From the NCBI GenBank assembly GCA_003254885.1, contig QANT01000187.1:1-46140 (forward strand): a DNA stretch of 46,140 bases, in the 5' to 3' direction. Under the pieces are notes generated by a model. It was not told the DNA's origin and did not search any database. It saw nothing but the letters and a program-made list of their open reading frames with translations. The stretch comes from Purshia tridentata. Lineage: Eukaryota > Streptophyta > Magnoliopsida > Rosales > Rosaceae. This document shows positions 9,561 to 21,587 of the stretch, piece after piece (the first letter of the stretch is position 1; every line of letters begins with the position of its first letter). Position numbers and translations under genes: made by a program.

Positions 9561-11240
9561 GTTGCTGACTGTGTGGAGAGAGAATTTTGGTGGCTCACCT
9601 TACTTCTGAAGATACTTTATTTGCTAAGAGGAAAAAATGAAAGATGTTATAATTTTTTGTTTTGTTTTTTCTTCTCTCTAGGCAACATAAAGGACACCGT
9701 CCACAGAAAATATAAAGGGTTTGAAAATATAAAAATTTCAATGAAAATTTTGAGTGGAATGTAGCAAATAACCTTAACTAATTGACAGATTCTTTATTAA
9801 TTATAAGTCAGACATATTTTTTTGGCCCGGAATTATAAATTAAACTTAACTATAGAGACCTAATTAAAAAACATGGAACTATGAAAATCTATTGAAAAAA
9901 CCCAAATTGATCATTTTTCTTAAGTTTCAATTGATTTCTGCAAGCAAATTGGCATTGGGCAAAAACATAAATATGGTCAAGTCAGAACATTGTTTAAAAA
10001 TTTTAAAAATAATTTTAATTAAACTATATCCAACACCATCGCTATATATACCCAACAGCTTTTAATACCTGGCATCTCCACTCATCTCTCGACATCTCTA
10101 TACACCATCACTTGCCTTTGCAAATCTCCATTGTCACTCTCCTTTTTCCTACCCTTGCTAGAAATCCTAGGCCTCATTTGGTGCATAAGATTAGATAGGA
10201 TAGGAGTTACAAAATTATGTGTGTTTAAAAAAGAAAATGAAGGTATTTTTTTGTTTGAAAGAAAAAGATGGAAATAAGATGGATTTGCTATGAGAGAAAA
10301 TTTATCCCCCCTAATCTAATCCCACCATTTTAGTAGGATTGGAAAGAATAAGTTTTTCTAATAAGACTTCTTAAAGTGATTCAACCACCACTTCTGCAAC
10401 ACCATCAGGGTCTTGGAGCATTGCATTGGTTCAACACCTCGAAATTAGACTTAAACATCCTATCCCTCCTTAAAAACATAACCTTTCTTATCGAACCACT
10501 CCCCCAGTCAGCGGTGAAACTCTCCCACCCACCTTCAACAAAAGCGCGTCCTCAATGCAACCTCACTCATCCTCCTCCTCACCTTCATATCCACAGGCAC
10601 ATCGTCGGATCCAAACGCGACCTTACGTGAAAGAGGAGCAAGATTGTGAGAAAGAGATGATTCTGAATCAAAATCTGCCACTATAGGAGAGTTTACATAA
10701 ATTGTTAATGTGGCAATTTTTTTTATTTTTTTTTAATTTGAGTAGAGGAGATTCGAACTTGAAACATTTCATATAGTTTAAAATAAATTTTCACAATTTT
10801 TAAGTATTTCTATCAATTTTTTCTTCTTAAACCATTATATCTTTGTACTATTAACTCCACCATTCGAAAATTGATCGAATTTTAAATTTCAACTTGATTA
10901 CGACTAATAATTAGTTATAAGAACTTAATAGAAATTAATTGAATTTAGAGAGACAGAATGGAAATCAAGGATAGATTAGGGGAACCAAAATGATAATTTT
11001 TTCCTATGTTATAAAGTTTTTTTTTTTTTTTCCTTATCAAGATATCAGATATGTCATAAAGGTCGTGCCGTGTATAAAGTTAAAATAGGACTACCAGATC
11101 TCGAACCCACATCATCTGGACTCACACATCGACCTTGTTAATTTGAAGGCTAAATTCTAAATTTGTAAAGTAGTTTGCTGTATAATGAATCTATTAGTAA
11201 ATCCTGGGTTATTTTATGAAGGACCAGAACAAACAAAAAA
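9561..11240. other. Intergenic region between copy 2 and the intact SAUR
   Basis: The first ~500 bp (to about 10000) match the 3' flank of copy 3 at 18160-18640, for example TTCAATTGA..TCTGCAAGC and AATATGGTCAAGTCAG. Between 10170 and 10340 there is a GGATAGG / CCTAATCTAATCCC pair that may belong to a small MITE. The open frame at 10376-10630 is proline- and histidine-rich and matches no family I recognise. From about 11085 the segmental duplicate begins again. Confidence 0.45.
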
Positions 11241-11247
11241 AGAACGA

Positions 11248-11860
11248 AAATGTTCTAATAAAATGCTTCCTATAGTTTTCACCTAGAATTAAAGAACACA
11301 ATCGATCAACTCCATTACTCTTCCTCAAATAATTACAGGGGGTTTTCAACAAAAAGGATCGAAAAATGTTTACAAGGGTTGTCTATCAACAAATTAATTA
11401 AGAATAATATATAACCAACGAATTCAATCTTAATTATTGAACGTTATCTACAACCATGCATGAAAATTAAGTACCAATCAAACTTTACAAGTGTTTAATC
11501 CATCTAAACCAAGAACTAATCTTGAATTTATGAATGAAAATAAAAAAATGTCCGATTAAATGCTTCCTATATATAGTGTTCACATAGAATTAAAGAATTA
11601 AGGAACCCAATCGAACTCTATTTTTCTTCAAATAATTACAAGCTAGGGTTTTTTTTTTTTTTTCAACAGAAAATAAAAGAAGTTTACAAGGGTTGTCTAT
11701 GTACAAATTAATTTTAAAAAAAGAAGAAAGAATCGAACTAATTCACTCTTAACTATTGAACGTTTTTAGCCACAACCATGAAAACTAAGCATCGATAAAA
11801 ATTTACAAGTGCTTAACTAATTAAACCATCTAAACCAAGATCGATCATATTGAATACAGA
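11248..11860. repeat. Second copy of the ~300-bp tandem pair 3' of SAUR
   Basis: Two units starting near 11250 and 11550 share TTCTAATAAAATGC / TCCGATTAAATGC, AATTAAAGAA and TCAAATAATTACA. They correspond to the pair at 3180-3790. Confidence 0.6.
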
Positions 11861-11894
11861 TCGAGATTTAAAAGATGCAATATATAGTTAACTA

Positions 11895-12236
11895 TTATAG
11901 TCCTTTGGCGATCTTGAGCAATAACTGATCATCGAAGTGGTCGGTCGTACAAGAAAGCACAAGAGGCCCATCAATATTTGCATCGAACACATCTGGCTTG
12001 GACCTGGCGATGAGTTCCCGCAAAGTTGGAGACGAAAGATACTTGAGAGGAACTTGGTATCTCTTCTTCTCTTCCCCCACGTACAAAAACACATGACCTT
12101 TTCGTGGAAGTAGTACTCCTCCATGCTTCTTGGAGCTTTCGGCCTCTGCGGCATCATGTACCAGCAAGCGTTTGTATGGATTCTTGGAGAGGGTTTTGCC
12201 CAACTTCTTGACGAACAACCTGAGTTTTCCAGTCAT
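11895..12236 (-). CDS. SAUR-family auxin-responsive protein, intact copy
   Basis: This is a single-exon gene of 113 codons, the usual SAUR size. The SAUR core runs from about residue 45 to the end: KGHVFLYVGEEKKRYQVPL, then YLSSPTLRELI, then GPLVLSCTTDHFDDQLL. SAUR proteins promote acid-growth cell expansion by inhibiting PP2C-D phosphatases at the plasma membrane, and their genes are typically auxin-induced with unstable mRNA. The N-terminus (MTGKLRLFVKKLGKT) is basic. It is transcribed divergently from HVA22-zinc finger copy 3. Its frameshifted sister lies at 3802-4138. I cannot assign a specific SAUR number. Confidence 0.88.
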   Translation of the reverse strand: MTGKLRLFVKKLGKTLSKNPYKRLLVHDAAEAESSKKHGGVLLPRKGHVFLYVGEEKKRYQVPLKYLSSPTLRELIARSKPDVFDANIDGPLVLSCTTDHFDDQLLLKIAKGL

Positions 12237-12369
12237 GGTATTGGTGGTAGAAGTTAAGAGCTGGCTAGGGTTTTCTAAGAAGTTGGTGGATATATAATGC
12301 TTGAAATTAATAAAACTAGGACAATAAAGATCGAATTGATCTGAGAGAGCACTGCCGACTAAGTATAGG

Positions 12370-12541
12370 CCTAAGTTAGCTTATAATTTGGAAACTTTCA
12401 ATTGATCGAATTTATAGGGATGGCGAGGTGATCGAGGGTTCCCAAGTCCAACCAGGAGTGGTGTCACTTGGAGTACGTGCAGCTTAAGTTGTAAGCTTAT
12501 ACCTAGCTACCTAAGTTAGCTTATAATTTGGAAACTTTCAC
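12370..12541. repeat. Direct repeat in the 5' flank of the intact SAUR
   Basis: CCTAAGTTAGCTTATAATTT followed by GGAAACTTTCA occurs at about 12370-12400 and again at about 12511-12541. The frameshifted SAUR copy has only one related occurrence (near 4379), so the second was gained in this copy's promoter. Confidence 0.75.
12409..12418 (-). promoter_or_regulatory. Possible TATA box of the intact SAUR
   Basis: The minus strand reads TATAAATT about 175 bp before the ATG at 12236, inside the rearranged promoter segment. Confidence 0.4.
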
Positions 12542-12789
12542 TAGCTAGTTAAGGAAACATCTTCATTAATTAGTTCAGGTTAAGTTTAATTAATAATTAT
12601 TTTCTCAGATTAAAAAACAGCAATATGTAATTTTGTTAAGAAAATTTGATTCTTTATCAATTAGCTAAGGAAAGTTCTTACACCCAATATATATATATGT
12701 ATATTCCTTATAGTTTGAGAGATTATGTATATATAGTATTTTAACTATATATCCAAACTATCTATCTTTGAGGTATATATTCAAAGATC

Positions 12790-12990
12790 ATCACTGTAAA
12801 AAATTAAACAAATCAGAAATCATTAAGCTATCAAACTTTAATCAAATAAATAGACGAACAAAATATGTACTTTCAATAAACAATAATTGAAATGGTAATT
12901 ATTTAATCAATAGTCAAATAGTTTTCAATTAACCTAATTTTAGGCAAAGACAATCCTTCAATGGAAAACAAAAAAATTTACGTTTTTGAT
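12790..12990. mobile_element. Foldback MITE-like sequence, member 2
   Basis: The left arm (GTAAAAAATTAAACAAATC, then CTTTAATCAAATAAATAGAC) and the right arm near 12900-12980 (AATAGTTTTCAATTAACC, GCAAAGACAATC) correspond to the two arms of the clear foldback element at 31143-31490. Confidence 0.5.
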
Positions 12991-13051
12991 AATCAAAACA
13001 TAATGTGAAGTGAACTCTATAAGAGATCTCTTAATATTTCAGAAATCTCTT

Positions 13052-13199
13052 AATGGAAGAGGCTTATATATATTACTTGTAATCAATTATTTTTTGTGCA
13101 CTATGTCCATTCTTTAATTAACCCTTTTTTTATATTATTCTTGGCAATGTTTATTATATAACTCACTAGGGTATAAGTGTATAACTCATATGGAAGAGG

Positions 13200-13232
<33 letters not shown>

Positions 13233-13340
13233 CTTGTAATCAATTATTTTTTGTGCACTATGTTTAATTAACCCTTTTTTTATATTATTCTTGGCAATGT
13301 TTAATATATAACTCACTAGGGTATAAGTGTATAACTCATA
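13052..13340. repeat. Tandem duplication, period ~138 bp, with expanded (TA)n
   Basis: ATGGAAGAGGCTTATATATA starts at 13052 and again at 13190. Both units run through TACTTGTAATCAATTATTTT and ACTCACTAGGGTATAAGTG. The second unit carries a longer TA run and a small deletion. Confidence 0.9.
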
Positions 13341-14040
13341 TTGTTAATTGATTATCCGTTACTCGGTTATAACTCTCGTGGTTTTGGATTTCTGTTATTT
13401 GATTAGATTTTAACTCTCGAATTTTGTGCTCGAACAATTATTCTATATTCTAAAATATAGAACCATATACTTTAATTAAGATGTTGAACCCTAGGAAGTA
13501 TGAAGAATGGAATAAATATACAAAAAAAAAAATTATATGTATCACAGACTGGACAGTAGTTATATCTTGCATATACGAATTCGTAACTTTGTATTAACAC
13601 TAATGGCTATCCAATATTGGATTCAAATAAAGGAGAGATTCAACGGTTGAAATGAAAAATGTGGGTTTGTATTGGGGAATATATTGCCTATGATCGACCT
13701 ATATATATAGAATGGCTTTATAGAGTATATTGCCTCTTATAAACTATATATATATATATATATTACATATAATTCTAAATAAATAAATAAAAATTAGTAA
13801 TTGTCAGTTCTATTATTTTGTCCAAAATGTCATGATTTTGAATAATTAATCGTCAAAGAAATATTTTTTTTTGGTAAACACTCGTCAAAGAAATATTTGT
13901 ACAAACAAAGACATTCCTGAGAATCTAACACGCCCATGTGCATCCGCAAAATATGGGAAACGGCCGACAAAGCTGCATTACAAGAATGGCAAATTTGTAA
14001 TTAAGTGGAAAACGGAGTGATATTTTCCCAGAAAGAACTC
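13340..14040. other. AT-rich 5' flank of copy 3
   Basis: There is no gene or clear mobile element here, only short TA runs (about 13744-13764) and low-complexity DNA. The last part, from about 13970, is homologous to the 5' flank of copy 2. Confidence 0.5.
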
Positions 14041-14044
14041 AGCG

Positions 14045-14050
14045 TATAAT
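14045..14050 (+). promoter_or_regulatory. Probable TATA box of HVA22-zinc finger copy 3
   Basis: TATAAT lies within a block conserved with copy 2 (CAGCGTATAA), about 170 bp before the ATG at 14216. Confidence 0.4.
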
Positions 14051-14215
14051 TGCTTTGCTAAAGGTAACAGCTCGACTTGCTTTTTTAAGGTTTGAAGCTC
14101 GGCCTCCGTACGAACGTGTCTTTTGGTTTCCTTCACTCGGTCTTCTCCAAGTCTTTCAAACTCCAATCCTTCAAGAAACAGAGGAGAAACCATCAAACAG
14201 ACGCTGAAGCTCAAG

Positions 14216-17200
14216 ATGGGCTTTCTGGGTCTTCCTCAATTCGTGCTTGAACACTTTGATGTTCTTGCATGGTATGCTTTTCTCTACGAGAATCAAAACT
14301 TCGGTAAAATTTTTCTCAGAAAAAGTTAAAAAGACATCATTTTGTTTGTGATTTACTTGCAGGTCTCTCTTTGCCTTGGTGTATCCTCTGTAAGACACTC
14401 TGCCACACAAATTCTATATTTTTGTTGATGAAATACTCTGTAAAAGGTCTCTAAGATTATTATTTTTTTGTAGCATTCTTGTAGAACCCACTTTGGTTTC
14501 TTTGACTTGGGTCATCTGCTAATTCTGAATCTGGTGTCAAATAAAAAATCAAGGAAAATGGGTGTAATTTTCAGTATTACTTTTTATTATGATGGTGATG
14601 ATGATGACCATGTTAATAATAATGTATCCTTAATGATTTTCGAAAAAGGACTTTTCCATTGACTTAACTACTATAATATTAATCTTCATACAATGATTAT
14701 TTTCTCTTTTGACAGATGGTCTTCCATTAGGGCAATTGAGGCCAATTCCATTTCAGATACTCAGAAATTAAATGCTTATTGGGTTGTCTACTCATTGGTT
14801 TTGCTCTTTGAACATACTTTTATGAAGCTCCTTGAATGGTAATTCTCTTGTTTCTTGTTTTATTGCACATAGTTCTTTTGGGTTGCCAAATAAATAATAG
14901 GAAAAAAAAAATGGAACCTTGCACATTGTGGGCAAGCGAAGCTCAACTGAACTTCCTGCCAACATATTATGAAATTGTGGATCTAAAGTTGTGAATTTGC
15001 CCCAAAATTTTCTCAATTAAGTTGGTGGTTCATAATTTTTAATTCTTAGTATGTACGTGGGAAAGAAATGGAAAAGTTGTAATGTAACTAAAGAAGAAAT
15101 CAGAAGGAAAGTCATTTTCAAACATTTCCTATGCTTTTAAACCTTAATTGAATAAAATGGATAGAAGAAATTTTCACATTCTGGCTGTTATTGCTGGACA
15201 CATAGCAACTGGTATGGAATTTTTAGTGAATTTTCATGGCATATTTCATTCATTGTGGTATTTTTTAGAAGAAACAATTTAGAAGTTATTTTCAAGATAG
15301 TTGTGATATATTATGCATATTTTTATAACAAGTGTGTTAGCTTTCTAGTAATACATTCACAATAATATGCAGCCTAATCTGGTGGTAAACAGTAAAAACA
15401 CATTTATTATGTAATAGTTCCACAGATAGATATTAAGAACAAAGAATAAAATCTACTGTGTTAGATATCAGTTAGTTCCTTATCTGAAAATTCTTACAAC
15501 TTTTCAATGTGCTATGATCATGAGGGGCTAATAAGTTGTTTCATCTATTTATGTTTCATATTTGCCAATTCTTGACCTGTCAGGCTCCCGCTGTGGCCAT
15601 ACATTAGGCTAATGGTTGTTGTCTGGTTGGTGTTACCTCATTTTGATGGTGCTTTTTATGTCTATAAGCACCTCATCTGTCCATGCATCTCCATGGACCC
15701 CCAAATTTTAGCCAACTGGTTCAACAAGAAGAAGGACTCCTTTTTTATGAGAGAGAACGACTTTCTTGCAGAGGTGGAGAGTTATGTAAAGGAGAATGGA
15801 CCTGAAGCTTTGGAAAACATTGTTTCTTGCAAGGTGAGTAGGTCAAATTTGGGGAAGAAATATTTTATGTTAGATGATATATGATGATATTACTTGAATT
15901 CTGGCTATTGCTATAGGTAAATATATTTTCTAGAATATGCTTATATGTGTGCGCACTTGTATTTCTGGATCCATGAACAAATTTGCTTTAAACTGTGTGA
16001 AACATAGACTCAGTTTCTGTTGCTTAGACATTTAATGGGATCATCTTTGGAGATGGACAATAATAATTTTGGTCTGATACCCCGCTCCAACTTTTTGCTT
16101 CAGTCTGAGATAACAAAGTCGAATCTAGACATGAAATGTTTCAGAGTAGTTTCCCCTACAGAGAATAAAGAGGTACAGTCAAGGTTGATTTATAGACAAA
16201 ATGTTGTGTTTCAATGCAATTTTAGTCTTAGTTCGTTATTTTGATGAGCTAACTTTCCCTTGGTCCTTTTCATACAGTCAAAGCCAAGAAACAATAATGT
16301 TGCACAGAAGGATATCAAAGCAGTGCAGGTAATAGTGAAAAAGAAAGAAACAACAGCCGACCTTGTCTGTAATAAAGAACTTCTAAACATTGTTGATACC
16401 AAAGTATTTGATATATATATATATATAGAGTTCAAATGCATTAGTTCTAATTCATATTAATAATTGTATAAAATAACTTCACAAATGCATCCATCGACTT
16501 CTCTGTTCAATTTTCCAATGGGGGAGGCCTTCTCATGTTAATTTTTGTCTAATTTTCAATAATATTTCGTTCTGTTTTTCATTTATATTACACAACTTTG
16601 GAAGTTTTACTTTTGTACATGCTTATTTCCATATTTGCAACAGAATTAAGTATGCTTCATCTGCAAAAAGTGGAAATTATAAAACAATTCTTCTTTTGGA
16701 ACCCGTCTTCATTGGATTTGCAGGTTGGTCAGGCAGAGCCTAATCTCACTGAGACCGAAAACTTCAGATTTGGCACTATGGAGATTAAACAAAAAGCCAT
16801 TGAGGTTGCAGCAGATAGAGAAACTCTGGAGACTCCACCTTCAATGAAAGTCCAGAAGGAGTGGACTTGTGCCACCAGTGAGGCAACAGCCCAAAGTGAT
16901 ACACCTCTTAATTCCCACCTGGACTTAGAAAAACACAAGGCTGCATATTTGCAGGTTGGTCAGGCAGAGCCTAATCTCACAGAGACTGAAAACTTCAGAT
17001 TTGGCACTATGGAGATTAAACAAAAAGCCACTGAGGTTGCAGCAGATAGAGAAACTCTGGAGACTCCACCTTCAATGAAAGTCCAGAAGGAGTGGACTTG
17101 TGCCACCAGTGAGGCAACAACCCAAAGTGATACAACTCGTAATTCCCACCTGGATGGTGAAAAACGCAAGGCTGCATATGAGGCACCGGAAATAAAGAAC

Positions 17201-18088
17201 CAGGCACAGCCTAAGCTCAACCAGATTGAAAACAGTACATTTGTGGCCGTGGAGATTAAAGAAAAGGCTGTTGAGGTTGCAACAGGTAGCAAAGTTCTTG
17301 AGTCTTCCAAAAATTTCCAGAAAGAGTGGACTTGTTCTCTCTGTAAGATAACAACTTCTTGCGAAACAAATTTGAATATGCACATGGAAGGTAGAAAACA
17401 CAAGGCAGCATACAAGGCACTGAAAGCAAAGAACCCGGCATTTGTGCCCAAAACTGCCCCAGCTTCAACGTCGAAGAAATGGAATCAACCCAATGAGGAG
17501 CCAGGAAAGAGTACACCAAGCAACGGATCAAAAGTTAAAGTTATTAAACATGACAAGGTGCAAGGCCAGAAAGATAGTATTCCACCTTCAATTACAAAGA
17601 ATTATGATAAGGCGAAGAAATCTGATCAATGCAATCAGGAACCAGTAAAGTGTACATCGAGCAAAGGGTGCAAGGAGAAAGTGCAAGGCCAGAAAAACAG
17701 TATTCCAGGTTCAATTACTAAAAATTCTGATAAATCTAAAGTGGAGCCAGCAAAGGGTGTATCCAGCAATGGACTACAAAGGAACATTGTTACAAATGTT
17801 TTGGGAAAGGTGCAAGGCCAGCCGCAGAACCCAAACGAAGTTCCAAGGATGAAGAATAGCCCTTGGAGGTGCAATGTTTGTAATGTGCGCTGCCCTGGTG
17901 AGAGTGACAAGGCATCTCATCTTAAAGGAAGGAAGCATGAGGAGAAGGTGCAAGAAGTTATAAGGAAGAATGATCCCCTAGGCCTAAACCCTTTATGGTG
18001 CCAAATTTGTAAGGTGAGCTGCAATAGTGAGTTTGACATGGCATCTCATCTTTGTGGAAGGAAGCACTTGGATAAGCCTCTATGGTGA
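14216..18088 (+). CDS. HVA22-like membrane domain / U1-type zinc-finger fusion protein, copy 3
   Basis: Spliced model: 14216-14271, 14363-14389, 14716-14838, 15584-15833, 16104-16172, 16278-16328 and 16724-18088, 646 codons plus stop, frame kept across all GT..AG introns. Residues 1-152 are the HVA22/TB2-DP1 domain and 153-192 the linker exons. The last exon contains a 77-residue repeat (starting VGQAEP), a long Lys/Ser/Pro-rich linker, and three intact fingers starting near residues 396, 575 and 618. The frame ends at a TGA where the first Cys of a further finger is expected (after KPLW). The following DNA still encodes that finger and the ..NLSAG tail of copy 2. The function is probably the same as copy 2: ER-membrane attachment plus nucleic-acid binding (inferred). 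Confidence 0.76.
16724..17185 (+). repeat. 231-bp in-frame exon duplication retaining a splice acceptor (copy 3)
   Basis: The unit from 16724 repeats from 16955, starting GTTGGTCAGGCAGAGCC both times. The junction preserves the intronic TTTGCAG (16948-16954) immediately before the second unit, so it is translated as LQ when the upstream acceptor is used. The duplication equals exactly 77 codons. Confidence 0.92.
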
Positions 18089-18180
18089 AAAGTTTGTAAT
18101 GTAACATGCAGTAGTCAGGTTGACATGGCATCTCATCTTAATGGAAGGAGGCACGTGGATAATTTATCAGCTGGAAGGTA
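18089..18180 (+). pseudogene. Remnant terminal zinc finger beyond the copy 3 stop
   Basis: Reading through the TGA at 18086-18088 in the same frame gives KVCNVTC, then MASHL, RRHVDNLSAG and a stop, which is the terminal finger of copy 2. It is cut off by the single nonsense change. Confidence 0.8.
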
Positions 18181-19368
18181 GGTTGTTGACTGTGGAGCGA
18201 GATTTTTGGTGGTTCACGTTACTTCTAAAGATGCTTTATTTGCTAAAAGAAAATATGAAAAATGTTCTAATGTTTTGTTTTGTTTTTTCTTCTCGAGAAA
18301 TATGTTGCTCATCAGTAGATACGTATCAACCACTTAGTATAGTGGTAATGTTCATCACTACCTTTTTGTGATGAGTAAAATAGCACTCAAATTTTGAGTG
18401 AAATGTAGAAAAAAAAGAAACTTAACTTTAATTGTCCTTGTTAGACCTTTTATTTTTGGCCAGGATTCATAAATCAGACTTAACTATGGAGACCTAATTT
18501 GAAAAAATGAAAAAATGAAAAATTATTGGAAAAACACCCAAATTGATCATTTTTCCTAAGTTTCAATTGACTTCTGCAAGCTAATTGACATTGGACAAAA
18601 ATGTAAATATGGTCAAGTCAGAAAAACTTAAGAGTTTTCTCAACACTCTAACCTATAAGAGCTATGTTTTCTTTGGGCAAATTACAACTGGCACCATCCA
18701 TATTTGACTCGATTCACAAGTTAGTCTCTAATTTTTTAAGTTGTATCTTAGCATATAAAATTTATGATTATGTAACCATTCCATCTACAGGACCGTTTGA
18801 TGTGGTGGCAAGATTGCTACCCACTTTTAACTGATGATGTGGGTAAGATTGGGGTCCACTAGTATATGTGGGAGGTGGATCCCCCATAATGTTGGTTGCT
18901 TTTCTCCTTTACCAGCAAGATGAGTTAGTGACACTGACCAGGGAATAATCCACGCAGAGGATCCACTTTCTAATTTTTGATAGGATAGAACCAAATAATT
19001 AAATTTTAAAAAATTATTTATTTTTTTAAAGTCTTCAAATATTACCGAATTGAAATTATTGAAATTTTGTCCATATATTTAAATTATTAATCATGAAATT
19101 TTGAAATTTAATTTTTTAAATTGCACTGATTAGTGCCTTTTTTGAGTACAAATCGGTTTCTTATTTAAAATTAATAATATTAAAGATTATATTTTACTTT
19201 TTTTATATTTTATTACAGAAAAGGTTGAAGATTGAAATTCAAATATATAAAAAGAGCTTTTATTCCCAACCAATTAAATCAACATTGTCCGAGAACGACC
19301 CTAATTCATGTATCATATTTTACTTACCACTTAAGTTAAGTTGAACTATTTGTAGTAAGTTGAGGTTG
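18181..19368. other. Intergenic region between copies 3 and 4
   Basis: The first ~450 bp match the 3' flank of copy 2. Unlike the other intervals, no SAUR gene is present. The stretch at about 18660-18960 (phrases GGGCAAATTACAACTGG and GTGGTGGCAAGATTGC) reads like a non-autonomous plant repeat, but I could not define termini. The remainder is AT-rich with no open gene. Confidence 0.45.
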
Positions 19369-19375
19369 TATAAAT
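19369..19375 (+). promoter_or_regulatory. Possible TATA box of HVA22-zinc finger copy 4
   Basis: TATAAAT lies about 200 bp before the ATG at 19574. The flank is not the same as in copies 2 and 3. Confidence 0.35.
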
Positions 19376-19573
19376 CCGATATAAATGGTGAAGGCGACCC
19401 CTCGGAGACTGTTTTACTTTATTTGGTCAAGTGGAGACTTGCTTTTCAAAGTTCAACCTCTCCACTGCACGAACGAGTTTTGGTTTATTTCACTCGGTCT
19501 TCTGCAAAGTCTTCCAAATTCCAATCCCAAAAGAGACCGAGCAGGAACCATAAAGAAGACGCTGAAGCTGAAG

Positions 19574-21554
19574 ATGGGCATTGTGGGTCTTCTGAAATTT
19601 GCGGTTCGATATTACTTTGATGTTCTTGCATGGTATGCTTTTTTTTTTTTTTTTTACGAGAATCCTCTGGTGAAGTTGGGAAAAGTTTACCAGAATATGA
19701 TATAAGTTTTGACGTTGTTTGTGATTTAATTGCAGGCCTCTCATGGCCTTGGTGTATCCTCTGTAAGCCTCTTTCTCACACCCATATCTAGTTCTGTAGA
19801 TGAGCTACTATGTAAAAGTTCTAAGAATTTTATTTCTCAAAATAGAAATAAAAATAAAAATAAAAATAAAAACCTGTTCGTCATTGTAAAGTCCACTTTA
19901 GTATCTTTTGCATAAATTGAATCTGACTTTTCAACAGGGGTTTTTTTTTGTAAATAAAAACGGACTTTTCGATAGAATTACAAACTGTAATACTAATCTT
20001 GATACAATGATGATGATCATTTTCTGTTTGACAGATGTTCTTCCATTAAGGCCATTGAGGCCAATTCCATATCAGATACTGAGAAGCTAAATACTTATTG
20101 GGTTATCTTCTCATTGATTTTGCTCTTTGAGCATACTTTTATGAAGCTCCTTGAATGGTAATTCTGTTTTTTTTTTTTTTTTTTTTTNTGGTAATTCTGT
20201 TTTTTTTTTTTTTCTGTTACTTAATTGCATATTTCTCTTTTTGGTTGCCCAATAAATTAAAGAGAACAGAATTTGAAACCTTGTATATGATACTCAAAAA
20301 AAGCTCAACTGATTTCTGTTGAATTATTATGAATTCTTTTCTGGAATATAGATATAAAGTTGTGAATTTGCCCCATAATTTTCTAATTTAAGTTGTTCAT
20401 CCATGATTTGCATTTCTTCATACATACAAGGGAAAGAAATGTAAAAATTGTATGAAGAATGAAAACGGAATCAGAACGGAAGTCTTGTTCAAATATTTCC
20501 TAGCCTTTACTAGAATCAAAAGGACAGAAGAAATTTTCGCAATCTGGCTGTTTTCATTTGCTGGACATATTTCTACTGGTATGGAATTGTGAGAAGTGTA
20601 TTTCCATGGCATAATCATTTGTTGTGGTATTATTGAGAAGAAACAGAGAGTTTCTTAACTAATTTTGAAGTTACTTTCCAATGGTTGTGATATATTATGC
20701 ATATTGTTATGACATATGTGCTAATTTGCGGCCTCATTTGGTGGTATAAACACACTCATTGTTATTGACAAAAAAAAAAAAAAACACTTATTTTTCTGTG
20801 TAGTAGTTCCACAGACATATGAAGAACCATGTTCTGTATAGATTTAGATGAACACATGGGTAAAGAATAGGATTATTTGAATTTTTCTTTCGATTTTTTT
20901 TCTAAATTGTAATGCATTTCAAACATTTCAAAGGTATCAGCTTCAGGCTCTATCTGTTTCACCAAATGTCACATGTCACATCCATGTACATGTACAAATA
21001 ATTTTCTATTAAGGAAAACTTCCAATTCTTTTCTTCTTAGTACTTTTCTTCCCCTTCGTATTCATTTTTTCTTTTTTGAGAAAGGAGAAAGAAAAGATCT
21101 ACCGAGTTAGATATCATTTAGGTCATCTGAAATTTGTTGCAACTTCTCAGTATGCTATGATCATGAGGAGACAATAATATTTGTGTCATCTATTTATGTT
21201 TCCTATTTTCCAATTCTGGACCTGTCAGGCTCCCGCTGTGGCCAGGCATTAGGCTAATGATTGTCATCTTGTTGGTGATACCTCGTTTTGATGGTGCTTT
21301 TTATGTCTATAAACACCTTATCTGTCCATGCCTCTCCATGGACCCCCAAATTGTTGTCAACTGGTTCAACCAGCAGAAGCAGTCCTTGTTTAAGAGAGAA
21401 AACTTTCTTGCTGAGGTGGAGAGATATGTAAAGGAGAACGGACCTGAAGCTTTAGAAAAAATTGTTGCTTGCAAGGTAAGTAGGTCAAAGTTGGTGAAGA
21501 AAGCATTTTATGTTAGATGTTATATGATGATTTTACTTGAATTCCTCTTATTGC

Positions 21555-21587
<33 letters not shown>

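Noticed and set aside
10376..10630. 84-codon plus-strand frame rich in Pro/His/Leu
   Set aside because: Low-complexity composition, no homologue recognised, not repeated in the duplicated segment.
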